A stretch of DNA of 8,903 bases from an uncultured bacterium. Lineage in GTDB: Bacteria; Bacillota_I; Bacilli_A; RF39; UBA660. This document shows, one piece after another, positions 1 through 6,824 of the stretch. Under the pieces are notes generated by a model. It worked only from the letters and a program-made list of their open reading frames with translations. It did not search any database and was not told the origin of the DNA. The stretch covers positions 1 through 8,903 of the forward strand of contig CASEDN010000028.1 of the NCBI GenBank assembly GCA_949286645.1, given 5' to 3'. Position numbers and translations under genes: made by a program. Every line of letters starts with the position of its first letter. Within the stretch, counting starts at the first letter, position 1.

Positions 1-93
1 AGAATGTTATTATTAAAAATAATAATCTTAATTATCAATATATAGATGATAATAAAAAGCTAGATTGTACTGTGTCTTAACAACATTCATCCA
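1..93. other. Sequence of unknown origin fused to the ABC ATPase remnant
   Basis: This stretch replaces the part of the ATPase gene that should encode the Walker A and signature motifs. It is very AT-rich and has stops in the ATPase frame at 43-45 and 61-63. A short frame is open from the window edge and stops at 78-80; its 25 or so residues, rich in Asn, Lys and Ile, resemble nothing I recognise. An 8-base inverted repeat (7-14 with 18-25) looks like simple A/T composition. The stretch may be the end of an inserted element, the edge of a deletion, or an assembly join; the sequence does not decide between these. Confidence 0.4.
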
Positions 94-429
94 GTTGCTC
101 TAATCAGGACACTTGCTACTAAACCTGATATATTACTTTTAGATGAACCTTTTTCGGCATTAGATGCAATGACTAGAGTAATGCTTGCAGATGATGTTTA
201 TAAGATGGTTAAAGACTTAGGTAAAACTGCTATTATGGTAACACATGATTTATCGGAAGCTTTGAGCGTCGGTGATAAAGTAGTTGTCCTTACGAAAAGA
301 CCTTGTGTTGTTAAAAAGATTTATGATATTAATTATAAGAATCGTTCTACTCCATTTAATAATAGAAAAGAAAAAGAATTTAATTACTATTATGAAAAGA
401 TATGGAGAGATTTAGATGTCAAATTATAG
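94..429 (+). pseudogene. ABC transporter ATP-binding protein, 3' remnant (SsuB/TauB/ThiZ type)
   Basis: The translation from 94 matches the C-terminal half of an ABC ATPase of the nitrate/sulfonate/taurine/HMP importer group. It begins VALIRTLATKPD, followed by Walker B and D-loop (ILLLDEP then FSALD, 130-165) and the H-loop histidine in THD (241-249). The residues that should precede VALIRTL, namely the LSGG signature, Q-loop and Walker A, are absent, and the frame is closed upstream by the stop at 61-63. The first ATG, at 169, lies beyond Walker B, so a protein started there could not bind ATP properly. The 3' end is normal and overlaps the permease start by 14 bases, as in an intact operon. 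I infer a gene truncated by rearrangement, or an assembly join. The substrate is unknown. Confidence 0.8.
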
Positions 430-1219
430 TGTGGAACATAAAGAGTTCTTAAGAAAGAAAAAAAGAGGAAAAATTATTGTTATTAGTTTTCAAATATTAA
501 TATTACTAGTGTTCATTTTAGGATGGGAACTATTAGCAAGATTTAATCTTATTAATACTTTTCTTTTATCTAGTCCTAGTCTAGTACTTAAAACTTTAGG
601 AAGTCTATTCACTGATAATGATTTATTAGTACATATAGGTATTACTTTATATGAGACTGTAGTTAGCTTTTTAGTAGTTACAATTATTTCCTTGTTAGTC
701 TCTACTCTATTTTGGTTTTCTAAGAGATTAGCAAAGATACTTGATCCTTATTTAACTGTTTTAAATTCTCTACCTAAAGTAGCACTTGGACCTTTAATTA
801 TTATTTGGGTAGGTGCTAGTACTAATTCTATTATCTTTATGGCTTTATTAATCTCTTTATTCTTGTCTATTATAAATGTTTATCATAACTTTAAAGAAAC
901 TGATAGTAACTATATTACTTTACTTAGAAGTTTAGGGGCTAGTAAGTTACAGATATTTATGAAAGCAGTTATACCATCTAATCTATCTAATATTATTAAT
1001 AATCTCAAAATTAATGTGAGCATGTGCTATATAGGTGTTATTATGGGAGAACTACTTGTATCTAAAAAAGGATTAGGGTACTTAATAATGTATGGTACTC
1101 AAGTATTTAATATAGATCTTGTCATTGCTTCTGTTATTGTTCTAGGTGTCTTAGCTTTCTTATTCTATTATCTTATTTGTTTACTTGAGAAATTTATACA
1201 AAAGAAAACTGTTAACTGA
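416..1219 (+). CDS. ABC transporter permease, SsuC/TauC/ThiX type
   Basis: This 267-residue membrane protein is the usual length for the single permease of sulfonate, taurine, nitrate or HMP-type importers, where it works as a homodimer with an ATPase and a lipoprotein binding protein. Hydrophobic segments lie near residues 20-41, 73-98, 112-133, 136-156, 201-215 and 235-256. The cytoplasmic EAA coupling loop is at about 168-188 (LLRSLGASKLQIF, then IP). GWELLARF after the first helix and LGPL-IIWVG in the middle are typical of the group. The ATG at 416 overlaps the ATPase remnant and has GGAG at 404-407. The only ATPase in the window is broken and no binding protein is present, so function would need parts encoded elsewhere. 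The substrate cannot be read from the sequence. Confidence 0.88.
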   Translation: MSNYSVEHKEFLRKKKRGKIIVISFQILILLVFILGWELLARFNLINTFLLSSPSLVLKTLGSLFTDNDLLVHIGITLYETVVSFLVVTIISLLVSTLFWFSKRLAKILDPYLTVLNSLPKVALGPLIIIWVGASTNSIIFMALLISLFLSIINVYHNFKETDSNYITLLRSLGASKLQIFMKAVIPSNLSNIINNLKINVSMCYIGVIMGELLVSKKGLGYLIMYGTQVFNIDLVIASVIVLGVLAFLFYYLICLLEKFIQKKTVN

Positions 1220-1235
1220 GAAAGTTAGCAGTTTT
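1205..1235. terminator. Bidirectional intrinsic terminator between permease and merR
   Basis: The arms 1205-1217 and 1223-1235 form a 13-base-pair stem with one G-T pair around the 5-base loop GAGAA. The right arm ends in a T run, and the complementary strand also ends in T residues. The hairpin overlaps the permease stop codon (1217-1219) and directly abuts the merR stop (1235-1237). It can therefore end transcription from both convergent genes. Confidence 0.85.
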
Positions 1236-1600
1236 TATAAATATTCATCTAATTTATCTGTCTTATAAAGTTCTATTTTATATTTAAGTTTATCTAAAGC
1301 TTCTGTCATTGTTTTAATCTTTTCTTCGAGTTTTTCTTGTTCTTCTTCTAATAGTTGTTGACGTTCTAATTTAGTACTTTCTCCTTCATCATATAAATCA
1401 ACATACTTTTTTAATACTTCTATAGAAATACCAGCACTACGCATACATTTAATAAATTCAATTCTTTTTAAATCTTCATCACTATAATCTCTTATACCAC
1501 TACTATTTTTCTTAACAGGACCAATTAATCCTACCTTCTCATAATATCTTAACGTATCATTAGTCATATCAAATTTTTCTGCTACTTCTTTTATAGTCAT
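1235..1600 (-). CDS. MerR-family transcriptional regulator, AdhR/NmlR-like
   Basis: This 121-residue protein has the MerR layout. A winged helix-turn-helix occupies residues 1-70 (TIKEVAEKFDMTNDTLRYYEK, then GLIGPVKK and RDYSDEDLKRIEFIK), and a charged coiled-coil dimerisation helix spans about 77-115. There is no C-terminal metal loop. Its only cysteine is Cys52 (IKCMRSAGIS), the position known in B. subtilis AdhR to sense electrophilic aldehydes. Such regulators activate alcohol and aldehyde dehydrogenase genes, and this gene lies just behind such an operon on the same strand. It has its own promoter and an AAGGG ribosome binding site about ten bases before the ATG. The aldehyde-sensing role is inferred from Cys52 and context. 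It could instead sense another electrophile or a drug. Confidence 0.87.
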   Translation of the reverse strand: MTIKEVAEKFDMTNDTLRYYEKVGLIGPVKKNSSGIRDYSDEDLKRIEFIKCMRSAGISIEVLKKYVDLYDEGESTKLERQQLLEEEQEKLEEKIKTMTEALDKLKYKIELYKTDKLDEYL

Positions 1601-1622
1601 TTTATTACTTCCCTTCGTAGTT

Positions 1623-1653
1623 ATATTATCACTTAGAGTGTAGTCTAGGTCAA
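1623..1653 (-). promoter_or_regulatory. MerR-type promoter and operator of the merR gene
   Basis: Read on the minus strand, TTGACC (1648-1653) is followed by a 19-base gap and TAATAT (1623-1628), preceded by TG as in an extended -10. A gap of 19 is the signature of promoters untwisted by MerR proteins. The gap holds an imperfect dyad, ACCTAGACT then AC then ACTCTAAGT, with 7 of 9 positions complementary. An alternative -10, GATAAT (1625-1630), would give an ordinary 17-base gap, so activation is not proven. The site implies autoregulation of the merR gene. Confidence 0.65.
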
Positions 1654-1660
1654 GAGAAAA

Positions 1661-1690
1661 TAAAAAGACTTAAGTAAAATACTTAAATCT
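1661..1690 (-). terminator. Intrinsic terminator of the alcohol/aldehyde dehydrogenase operon
   Basis: On the minus strand, AGATTTAAGT and ACTTAAGTCT (1681-1690 and 1666-1675) pair over 10 bases with one G-U, around the loop ATTTT. TTTTTATTTT follows directly. The stem begins in the aldehyde dehydrogenase stop codon. It ends before the merR promoter, separating the regulator from the operon. Confidence 0.82.
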
Positions 1691-3125
1691 AATCTAATAT
1701 ATTCTTTAAGACTATTGTCTTTGTTCTACTCATTTCTTTTAGAGTTGTAGATATTCCTTCATTACCAATTCCTGAATGTTTCCAACCACCGAATGGCATT
1801 TCTGCTGCTCTAAAGAAACTTGCTCCATTGATAACTGCTCCTCCTACTTCAAGAGCATTAGCAACTTTGAAAGCTGTTTTCATATCACTAGTCATGATAT
1901 TTCCACATAATCCATAACTACTTTGATTAGCTATTTCAATGGCTTCTTCAACAGTGTCAAAACTACATACAGGAATAACTGGTCCGAATATTTCCATATC
2001 TTTCATAACGTCCATATCACGTGTAACGTTATCAAGAACTGTTGGTTCTAGGAAAGCTCCATTTCTACGTCCTCCATAGACAAGTTTTGCTCCTTGTTCA
2101 AGAGTCTTTTTAATTTGGTCTTGAACTCTGATGGCAGCTTTTTCATTGATTAGACAACCAATATCGGCATCTTCTTGTTGTGGCATAGCAACTTTTAGTG
2201 TTTTTATTCTTTCAACAGCTTTTCTAATAAATTCATCTTTAACGTCTTTTTGAACTAAGAATCTTTTACTAGCACAACATACTTGTCCTGTATTATAAAG
2301 TCTTCCCCAAACCATCTCATCAATAACTAAGTCCATATCAGCATCATTCATAACGATAAAGGCATCATTTCCACCTAATTCTAGCATGACATGAGTGATG
2401 TTTTTAGCACAGTTTGCCATTACTTCACTACCAACTGCTGTACTTCCTGTAACGGTCATTAAATTTACCATAGGATGTTTAGCAAGAGCCTCTCCAGTAG
2501 TAGGTCCATCACCTGAAATACAGTTGATTACTCCAGCAGGAACTCCTGCTTCCATCATTAAGTTACAGTAGGTATGAAGTGTTAATGGATTATAAGTAGA
2601 TGGTTTAACTATAACACTGTTACCCATGATTAGGGCACTTGGAACTTTTTGACCAAACAAGTCACAGGGAAAGTTAAATGGAATAATACAACCTACTACT
2701 CCTAGAGGTTCTTGGAAAGTCATTTGAATTGTTTTCTCTTGACCTTTTTCAGTTCCTGCAGGAATAACATTTCCATATTCATGTTTTGCTTTTTCTACAT
2801 AACCATAAACAAAACTTCTTGTATTTGCTATTTCTCCTCTTGCTTCCTTAATTGGTTTACCTGTTTCTTTAGATAGAAGCTGGGCAAGTTCTTCTTTCTT
2901 CGCTTCTACTAAATCAACAAATTTATAAAGTATGTCTCCACGTTCGTGCATAGGCATTTTAGCCCATTCTTTCTGCGCCTTAACAGCTTCTTTTACACAC
3001 ATGTCAACATCTTGTTCTGTAGCATTAGGAACTGTATCTATTAACTCTCCTGTTGCAGGATTAGTTATTTCTATTACTTTTCCATCACTAGCATCAACTA
3101 AACGACCACCTATTAAATTCTTCAT
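1689..3125 (-). CDS. NAD(P)-dependent aldehyde dehydrogenase, AldA/succinate-semialdehyde type
   Basis: This 478-residue cytoplasmic enzyme has the full ALDH fold and nearly the length of E. coli AldA (lactaldehyde/glycolaldehyde dehydrogenase). It oxidises an aldehyde to its acid with NAD(P)+. Visible residues are Asn151 in PFNFP, the cofactor lysine in VKPS (Lys174), the general base Glu249 in LELGGND, the nucleophile Cys283 in NTGQVCCAS, Glu378 in EIFGPV, and MPFGGWKHSGIG near the end. It is the last gene of the operon behind the FIST gene. Its GGAGG (3131-3135) directly abuts the FIST stop codon, so translation is probably coupled. Beside a FucO-like reductase, lactaldehyde is the natural guess for substrate. 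Succinate semialdehyde, glycolaldehyde and other short aldehydes fit the sequence equally well. Confidence 0.92.
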   Translation of the reverse strand: MKNLIGGRLVDASDGKVIEITNPATGELIDTVPNATEQDVDMCVKEAVKAQKEWAKMPMHERGDILYKFVDLVEAKKEELAQLLSKETGKPIKEARGEIANTRSFVYGYVEKAKHEYGNVIPAGTEKGQEKTIQMTFQEPLGVVGCIIPFNFPCDLFGQKVPSALIMGNSVIVKPSTYNPLTLHTYCNLMMEAGVPAGVINCISGDGPTTGEALAKHPMVNLMTVTGSTAVGSEVMANCAKNITHVMLELGGNDAFIVMNDADMDLVIDEMVWGRLYNTGQVCCASKRFLVQKDVKDEFIRKAVERIKTLKVAMPQQEDADIGCLINEKAAIRVQDQIKKTLEQGAKLVYGGRRNGAFLEPTVLDNVTRDMDVMKDMEIFGPVIPVCSFDTVEEAIEIANQSSYGLCGNIMTSDMKTAFKVANALEVGGAVINGASFFRAAEMPFGGWKHSGIGNEGISTTLKEMSRTKTIVLKNILD

Positions 3126-3135
3126 TTAATCCTCC

Positions 3136-4323
3136 TTATTCTTCTCCGAAAGCAGTAAATGATAACATTAGACCACCACAGATGTTAGCAGAATGTTCAT
3201 CATATCCATATTCACCAAACGTAAATACGGTAATAAATGGAACACCACGAGCTTCTTCTACTAAGTTTTTATAAACTTCATCGATTCTATCACCAATTCC
3301 AAGTTTACGTCCTCCGCAGTGAACTAGGAAATAACCAGCTGGTTCAGTTGATAGTTGACTCTTAACATCTTTTAGAGTAGTTTTAGTAGATTTAATTAAT
3401 TCATCTACAGTTGCTTCTAATTGAACAATAGCAGTTTTTTCTACTACTTTATTACCTAAGTTAATAACATCATCTGTTGTAGTTTTTGTTCCCATATCAT
3501 CTCCAAACATTGGGTGACGAACTACTGTTAAGTTTCCAAGTGGATCTTTAACTCCTAATGGTTTAGTAATAGATGCTGACAATAGATTTTGTCCTTTTAA
3601 TTCACTAGGTTTCTTACCAATCCAATCAGCATATTTCTTAAGTGCAGATACTCCATCGATTTTAACTAGAGTACGGTCATTTTTAACTTCTGTAATTAGA
3701 CCATAGTTTTCAGTATCACGGTAAGCACCTGTATAAGATGTTACGATATCATTATCTGTATAGAAGAAGGCAACGGCAACACCATCTGAGAATACTTGAT
3801 CATTGCAGAAAATTTTCCAGTTTCCTTCTACTGTATCGTCAGCGGCACTTCCTCCAAACATTGGAACTCTACCAATAACATCTTGAATACCCATTAGGTA
3901 ATCTTCTTCTTCTTTTGGACTTGCTACCATATAGAAATAGTTAGGTGAATAGTTTTCTCCTGCATTTTCAACAGCTTGTCTAGCAACTTTACGACCTATT
4001 TCTCTAGCATTTTTTCCTGCTTTATGGGCTGCAACACCAATATTCATATTTTTATCATCAAATGACATTAGTCCAGCGAAACCATCTTCACTTTCGATGA
4101 TTCCATCATTAGTTATAATCATACCACTACTAGTACAACCAATGATTGGAGCACCTTTCATTGATGACATTGCGCCACTTACTACTTCTTCAACATCATC
4201 ATTACAAGAACAGTACATCATTCCAAGTTTTGGACGCATACCTACATTGGCATTTTTAGCAGCTTCTTTTCCTTTTGCATAAGAATCTTTTAGGGTTGAG
4301 TACCCTACTTTTGTTTTTAACAT
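3136..4323 (-). CDS. Stand-alone FIST-domain protein (FIST_N plus FIST_C)
   Basis: This 395-residue protein has no signal peptide and no membrane segment. It shows FIST family landmarks: IIGCTSSG (60-67) and MFGGSAADD (155-163) in the N domain (about 30-200), then HCGGRKL (335-341) and FTFGEYG (367-373) in the C domain (about 225-390). FIST domains are proposed small-ligand sensors, usually fused or linked to signalling outputs. Here there is no kinase, methyl-acceptor or GGDEF part; the whole protein is FIST. It lies between an alcohol and an aldehyde dehydrogenase, 28 bases after the first and 10 before the second, with GGGAGG six bases before its ATG. I infer a cytoplasmic partner or ligand sensor of this pathway. 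Cysteines at 38, 40, 63, 173, 336 and 382 could matter for aldehyde or metal binding. The biochemical role is unknown. Confidence 0.85.
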   Translation of the reverse strand: MLKTKVGYSTLKDSYAKGKEAAKNANVGMRPKLGMMYCSCNDDVEEVVSGAMSSMKGAPIIGCTSSGMIITNDGIIESEDGFAGLMSFDDKNMNIGVAAHKAGKNAREIGRKVARQAVENAGENYSPNYFYMVASPKEEEDYLMGIQDVIGRVPMFGGSAADDTVEGNWKIFCNDQVFSDGVAVAFFYTDNDIVTSYTGAYRDTENYGLITEVKNDRTLVKIDGVSALKKYADWIGKKPSELKGQNLLSASITKPLGVKDPLGNLTVVRHPMFGDDMGTKTTTDDVINLGNKVVEKTAIVQLEATVDELIKSTKTTLKDVKSQLSTEPAGYFLVHCGGRKLGIGDRIDEVYKNLVEEARGVPFITVFTFGEYGYDEHSANICGGLMLSFTAFGEE

Positions 4324-4351
4324 AATATTCCTCCCTTTTTATTTATTTCTT

Positions 4352-5506
4352 TTATTCATAAGCTTCTTTATATAAAGCTAAGATGTCTTCTTTTGTTACT
4401 TCTCTTGGATTACCACCAGTACAAACATCATTGATAGCTTGATCTGCAAGTGTTTCTAATGAATCATATGGAATTCCTATTTCTTTTAATGTTTTAGGAA
4501 TACCTACAGCTCTTGCTAGACTATCAACGGCATCAGCAACAATGTTCACAGCTTCTTCATCTGTTAAGTTATCCATATCAAGTCCAAACTCACGTCCCAT
4601 ATCTCTAAAACGATCAGGACAAACTTTTCCGTTCCATCTTAAGATATGTGGTAAAAGTAGGGCATTAGCAAGACCATGTGGTGTATCAAAATATGCTCCT
4701 AATGAATGAGCCATTGAATGAACAATACCAAGTCCTACATTAGAAAAGCCCATACCTGCGATATATTGTCCATATCCAACTGCTTCAATTGCATCTTTAT
4801 CTTTTTCATTAACGGCTTTTTCTAAATTATTAAAGATTAAGTTCATTGCTTGTTTATGGAACATATCAGTCATTAACCAAGCACTCTTAGTAATATATCC
4901 TTCCATCGCATGAGTTAGAGCATCCATTCCAGTTGCAGCGGCTAGACTCTTTGGCATTGTATCCATAAGGCTCGGATCAATTATTGCAACTACTGGAATA
5001 TCATGTGGATCTACACATACCATTTTCTTCTTTCTTTCATCATCTGTAATAACATAGTTAATTGTTACTTCAGCGGCAGTACCTGCAGTTGTAGGTAAAG
5101 CGATTAATGGCATACCTGGATTTTTAGTAGAAGCAGTACCATCAAGACTTACTACATCACTAAACTCAGGATTAGTCATAATGATACTCATACATTTAGC
5201 AGTATCAATAACTGAACCTCCTCCTACAGCGATTAGAAAGTCTGCTTTACTATTTCTTAAAATTTCTAATCCTTCATTAACATTTGCGACATTAGGATTA
5301 GGTTTGATATCACTATATACTTCATAAGCAAATGATATTTCATCTAAAAGTTCTGTAACTTTACTTGTAACATTTGCTTCTAATAGAGATTTATCTGTTA
5401 CAACTAATGCTTTTTCATATCCTCTTCCTTTAATTTCATCAATAAGACTTCTTCTTGCATTATATCCAAAGTAAGAAGTACCATTTAAAATAATTCTATT
5501 TGTCAA
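4352..5506 (-). CDS. fucO: Iron-containing alcohol dehydrogenase, lactaldehyde reductase (FucO) type
   Basis: This 384-residue group III (iron) alcohol dehydrogenase closely resembles E. coli FucO, which reduces lactaldehyde to 1,2-propanediol with NADH. Shared stretches include the start (NRIILN), GGGSVIDTAK (95-104), PTTAGTAAEVTINYVITD (138-155), CVDPHDIP, GQYIAGMGFSNVGLG and DDVCTGGNPRE-like sequence near the end. The metal ligands are all present: Asp195, His199, His263 and His277. The start is TTG at 5506, chosen because it matches the FucO N-terminus and has GGAGG (5516-5520) nine bases upstream. It is the first gene of the operon. No fucose or rhamnose catabolic gene is in view, so lactaldehyde as the true substrate is inferred from similarity only; related alcohols such as ethanol or propanol are possible. 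Confidence 0.9.
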   Translation of the reverse strand: MTNRIILNGTSYFGYNARRSLIDEIKGRGYEKALVVTDKSLLEANVTSKVTELLDEISFAYEVYSDIKPNPNVANVNEGLEILRNSKADFLIAVGGGSVIDTAKCMSIIMTNPEFSDVVSLDGTASTKNPGMPLIALPTTAGTAAEVTINYVITDDERKKKMVCVDPHDIPVVAIIDPSLMDTMPKSLAAATGMDALTHAMEGYITKSAWLMTDMFHKQAMNLIFNNLEKAVNEKDKDAIEAVGYGQYIAGMGFSNVGLGIVHSMAHSLGAYFDTPHGLANALLLPHILRWNGKVCPDRFRDMGREFGLDMDNLTDEEAVNIVADAVDSLARAVGIPKTLKEIGIPYDSLETLADQAINDVCTGGNPREVTKEDILALYKEAYE

Positions 5507-5530
5507 TTTTGTTTACCTCCCTTATTATTA

Positions 5531-5559
5531 ATTATAACATATATTTCGACATTTTTAAG
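5531..5559 (-). promoter_or_regulatory. Probable promoter of the fucO-like operon
   Basis: On the minus strand a perfect TATAAT (5531-5536) lies 24 bases before the TTG start, which leaves room for a transcription start near 5524 and the GGAGG. The -35 at a 17-base gap is poor (CTTAAA, 5554-5559), suggesting dependence on an activator. I see no copy here of the dyad found at the merR promoter, and no clear catabolite-repression (cre) site. Confidence 0.55.
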
Positions 5560-5593
5560 AGTTTTATTATTAAAATAGGTAAATAATGTTAAA

Positions 5594-5621
5594 CAAAAGA
5601 AAAAGACCTTTTTCTAGATCT
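5594..5621 (-). terminator. tsaD: Weak candidate terminator of tsaD
   Basis: In the 251-base gap after tsaD, the minus strand reads AGATC, an 8-base loop, GGTCT, then TTTTCTTTTG. The stem is only 5 base pairs with one G-U, and an overlapping repeat (AGAAAAAG with CTTTTTCT) competes with it. The T-rich tail and position before the next operon's promoter support it; the weak stem argues against. The rest of the gap holds a 16-base palindrome (5738-5753) and no gene that I can see. Confidence 0.3.
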
Positions 5622-5757
5622 GGTTATTAGATTGATGTAAAATTTATTAAATGGTTTGTTATTGGTATTAATATTGCCATGATAGAATATAAAAGTTAAA
5701 GATAAGTTACTATAAATACATGATTAGACATTTTTATTATGTAAATTTACATATCTA

Positions 5758-6762
5758 CTATTGTAAAGATGTTGTAGATAGACTATTGAGGTGATAGTCT
5801 GCTCTTCTTCCTAGTTTATAAGCATAATAACCTGCAGAAGCGATCATAGCAGCATTATCAGTACAGTATTTAAGTAATGGTATGGATAAATGAATATTAT
5901 TTTCATTACACATATCAGTTAAGGCTTCTCTTAAAATAGAATTTGCAGCTACTCCACCTGCTACTATTAAATTGTTAATATTATAATCTTTTAAAGCTGT
6001 CTTAGTCTTAGAAACAATGCTTGTAACGGCAACTTTTTGAAAAGAAGCAGCAAGGTCAGCTTTATTTATTTCATTACCTTTTTGTTCTTCATTATGATTT
6101 AGATTTATAACAGCACTCTTTAAGCCACTAAATGAGAAATTATAAGAGTCATCATTTAATGGTATAGGTAGTTTATAAGTAGGCTTACCTTCTTTTGATA
6201 ATTTATCTAGTTTAGGACCTCCTGGATAAGGTAGTCCCATTACTCTTGCTACTTTATCATAACACTCACCTATCGCATCATCTAGAGTTCCTCCTAATTT
6301 TTCAAAGTTGAAATGATCAGTCATCTTAATAAGTTCTGTATGTCCTCCACTTACAACTAAAGCGATTAGTGGAAATTTTAACTCTTCGACCAAACTATTA
6401 GCATAGATATGTCCTGCAATATGATGAACTGGTATTAGAGGTTTATTATAGATATAGCTTAGAGTTTTAGCAGCTTGCATACCTACTAAAAGACTTCCAA
6501 TTAGACCAGGGCCATAAGTTATGGCAATGGCAGTTACATCCTCTATTTTCATATTAGCTTTTCTTAAGCAGTCTTCTATAACTAGAGTAATATTTTTAAC
6601 ATGTTCACGGCTTGCAATTTCAGGTACTACTCCACCAAAATTTTCATGTATATCTATTTGAGTGGAAGTACTAGTTGCAAGTTCAACAGTACCATTTTTA
6701 ACTATTGAACAACTAGTCTCATCACAACTACTTTCTATTCCAAGTATATATACATCTTTCAC
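5758..6762 (-). CDS. tsaD: tRNA N6-adenosine threonylcarbamoyltransferase TsaD
   Basis: TsaD (also Gcp/YgjD/Kae1, 334 residues here) transfers threonylcarbamoyl from its adenylate to A37 of tRNAs that read ANN codons, giving t6A, together with TsaB and TsaE in the cytoplasm. Hallmarks are GIESSCDETS (8-17), NFGGVVPEIASREH (41-54), the metal-binding His114 and His118 in HHIAGH, SGGHTE (138-143), GGTLDDAIGECYDKVAR (157-173), NFSFSGLKSA (208-217), VAGGVAAN (267-274) and the acidic ligand Asp302 in CTDNAAM. The start is GTG at 6762, with GGAAG seven bases upstream. The overlapping ATG one base upstream is followed at once by TGA, so it is not used. It follows tsaE, tsaB and rimI but is separated from them by 48 bases and a hairpin. 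Confidence 0.97.
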   Translation of the reverse strand: MKDVYILGIESSCDETSCSIVKNGTVELATSTSTQIDIHENFGGVVPEIASREHVKNITLVIEDCLRKANMKIEDVTAIAITYGPGLIGSLLVGMQAAKTLSYIYNKPLIPVHHIAGHIYANSLVEELKFPLIALVVSGGHTELIKMTDHFNFEKLGGTLDDAIGECYDKVARVMGLPYPGGPKLDKLSKEGKPTYKLPIPLNDDSYNFSFSGLKSAVINLNHNEEQKGNEINKADLAASFQKVAVTSIVSKTKTALKDYNINNLIVAGGVAANSILREALTDMCNENNIHLSIPLLKYCTDNAAMIASAGYYAYKLGRRADYHLNSLSTTSLQ

Positions 6763-6796
6763 ATTATCACTTCCAAACTTGTTCTTATTTTAACAT

Positions 6797-6824
6797 AAAA
6801 GACCCTTTTTTTAAAGAGTCTTTT
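6797..6824 (-). terminator. Hairpin between rimI and tsaD (terminator or attenuator)
   Basis: On the minus strand, AAAAGACTCTTT pairs with AAAGGGTCTTTT over 12 bases (one G-U) around the loop AAAA. The rimI stop codon (6811-6813) lies within the hairpin. On the plus strand the same position is a C-A mismatch, so the structure is made for minus-strand RNA. The T run lies mostly in the stem and ATG follows it, so termination may be partial. A TAAAAT element just downstream could act as a -10 for tsaD. Confidence 0.55.

Noticed and set aside
3..80. Short open frame from the window edge to a stop at 78-80
   Set aside because: About 25 residues of A/T-driven composition with no recognisable match; not enough to call a gene end.
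169..429. Open frame of 86 residues starting at the ATG at 169, as a complete small protein
   Set aside because: Its residues are the tail of an ABC ATPase, and conserved Walker B sequence continues upstream in the same frame to about 94. The ATG is an internal methionine, not a natural start.
2932..3129. Plus-strand open frame of 65 residues opposite the aldehyde dehydrogenase
   Set aside because: It is fully antisense to a well-conserved gene, has no ribosome binding site that I can see and resembles no family.
4097..4282. Plus-strand open frame opposite the FIST gene
   Set aside because: Antisense to the conserved FIST_N region; its composition follows from the codons of the real gene.
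5598..5615. Repeat AGAAAAAG/CTTTTTCT as a strong terminator
   Set aside because: The two arms are only two bases apart, so the hairpin cannot close without losing its C-G pairs; the rest is A-T. Only a weak overlapping alternative was kept.
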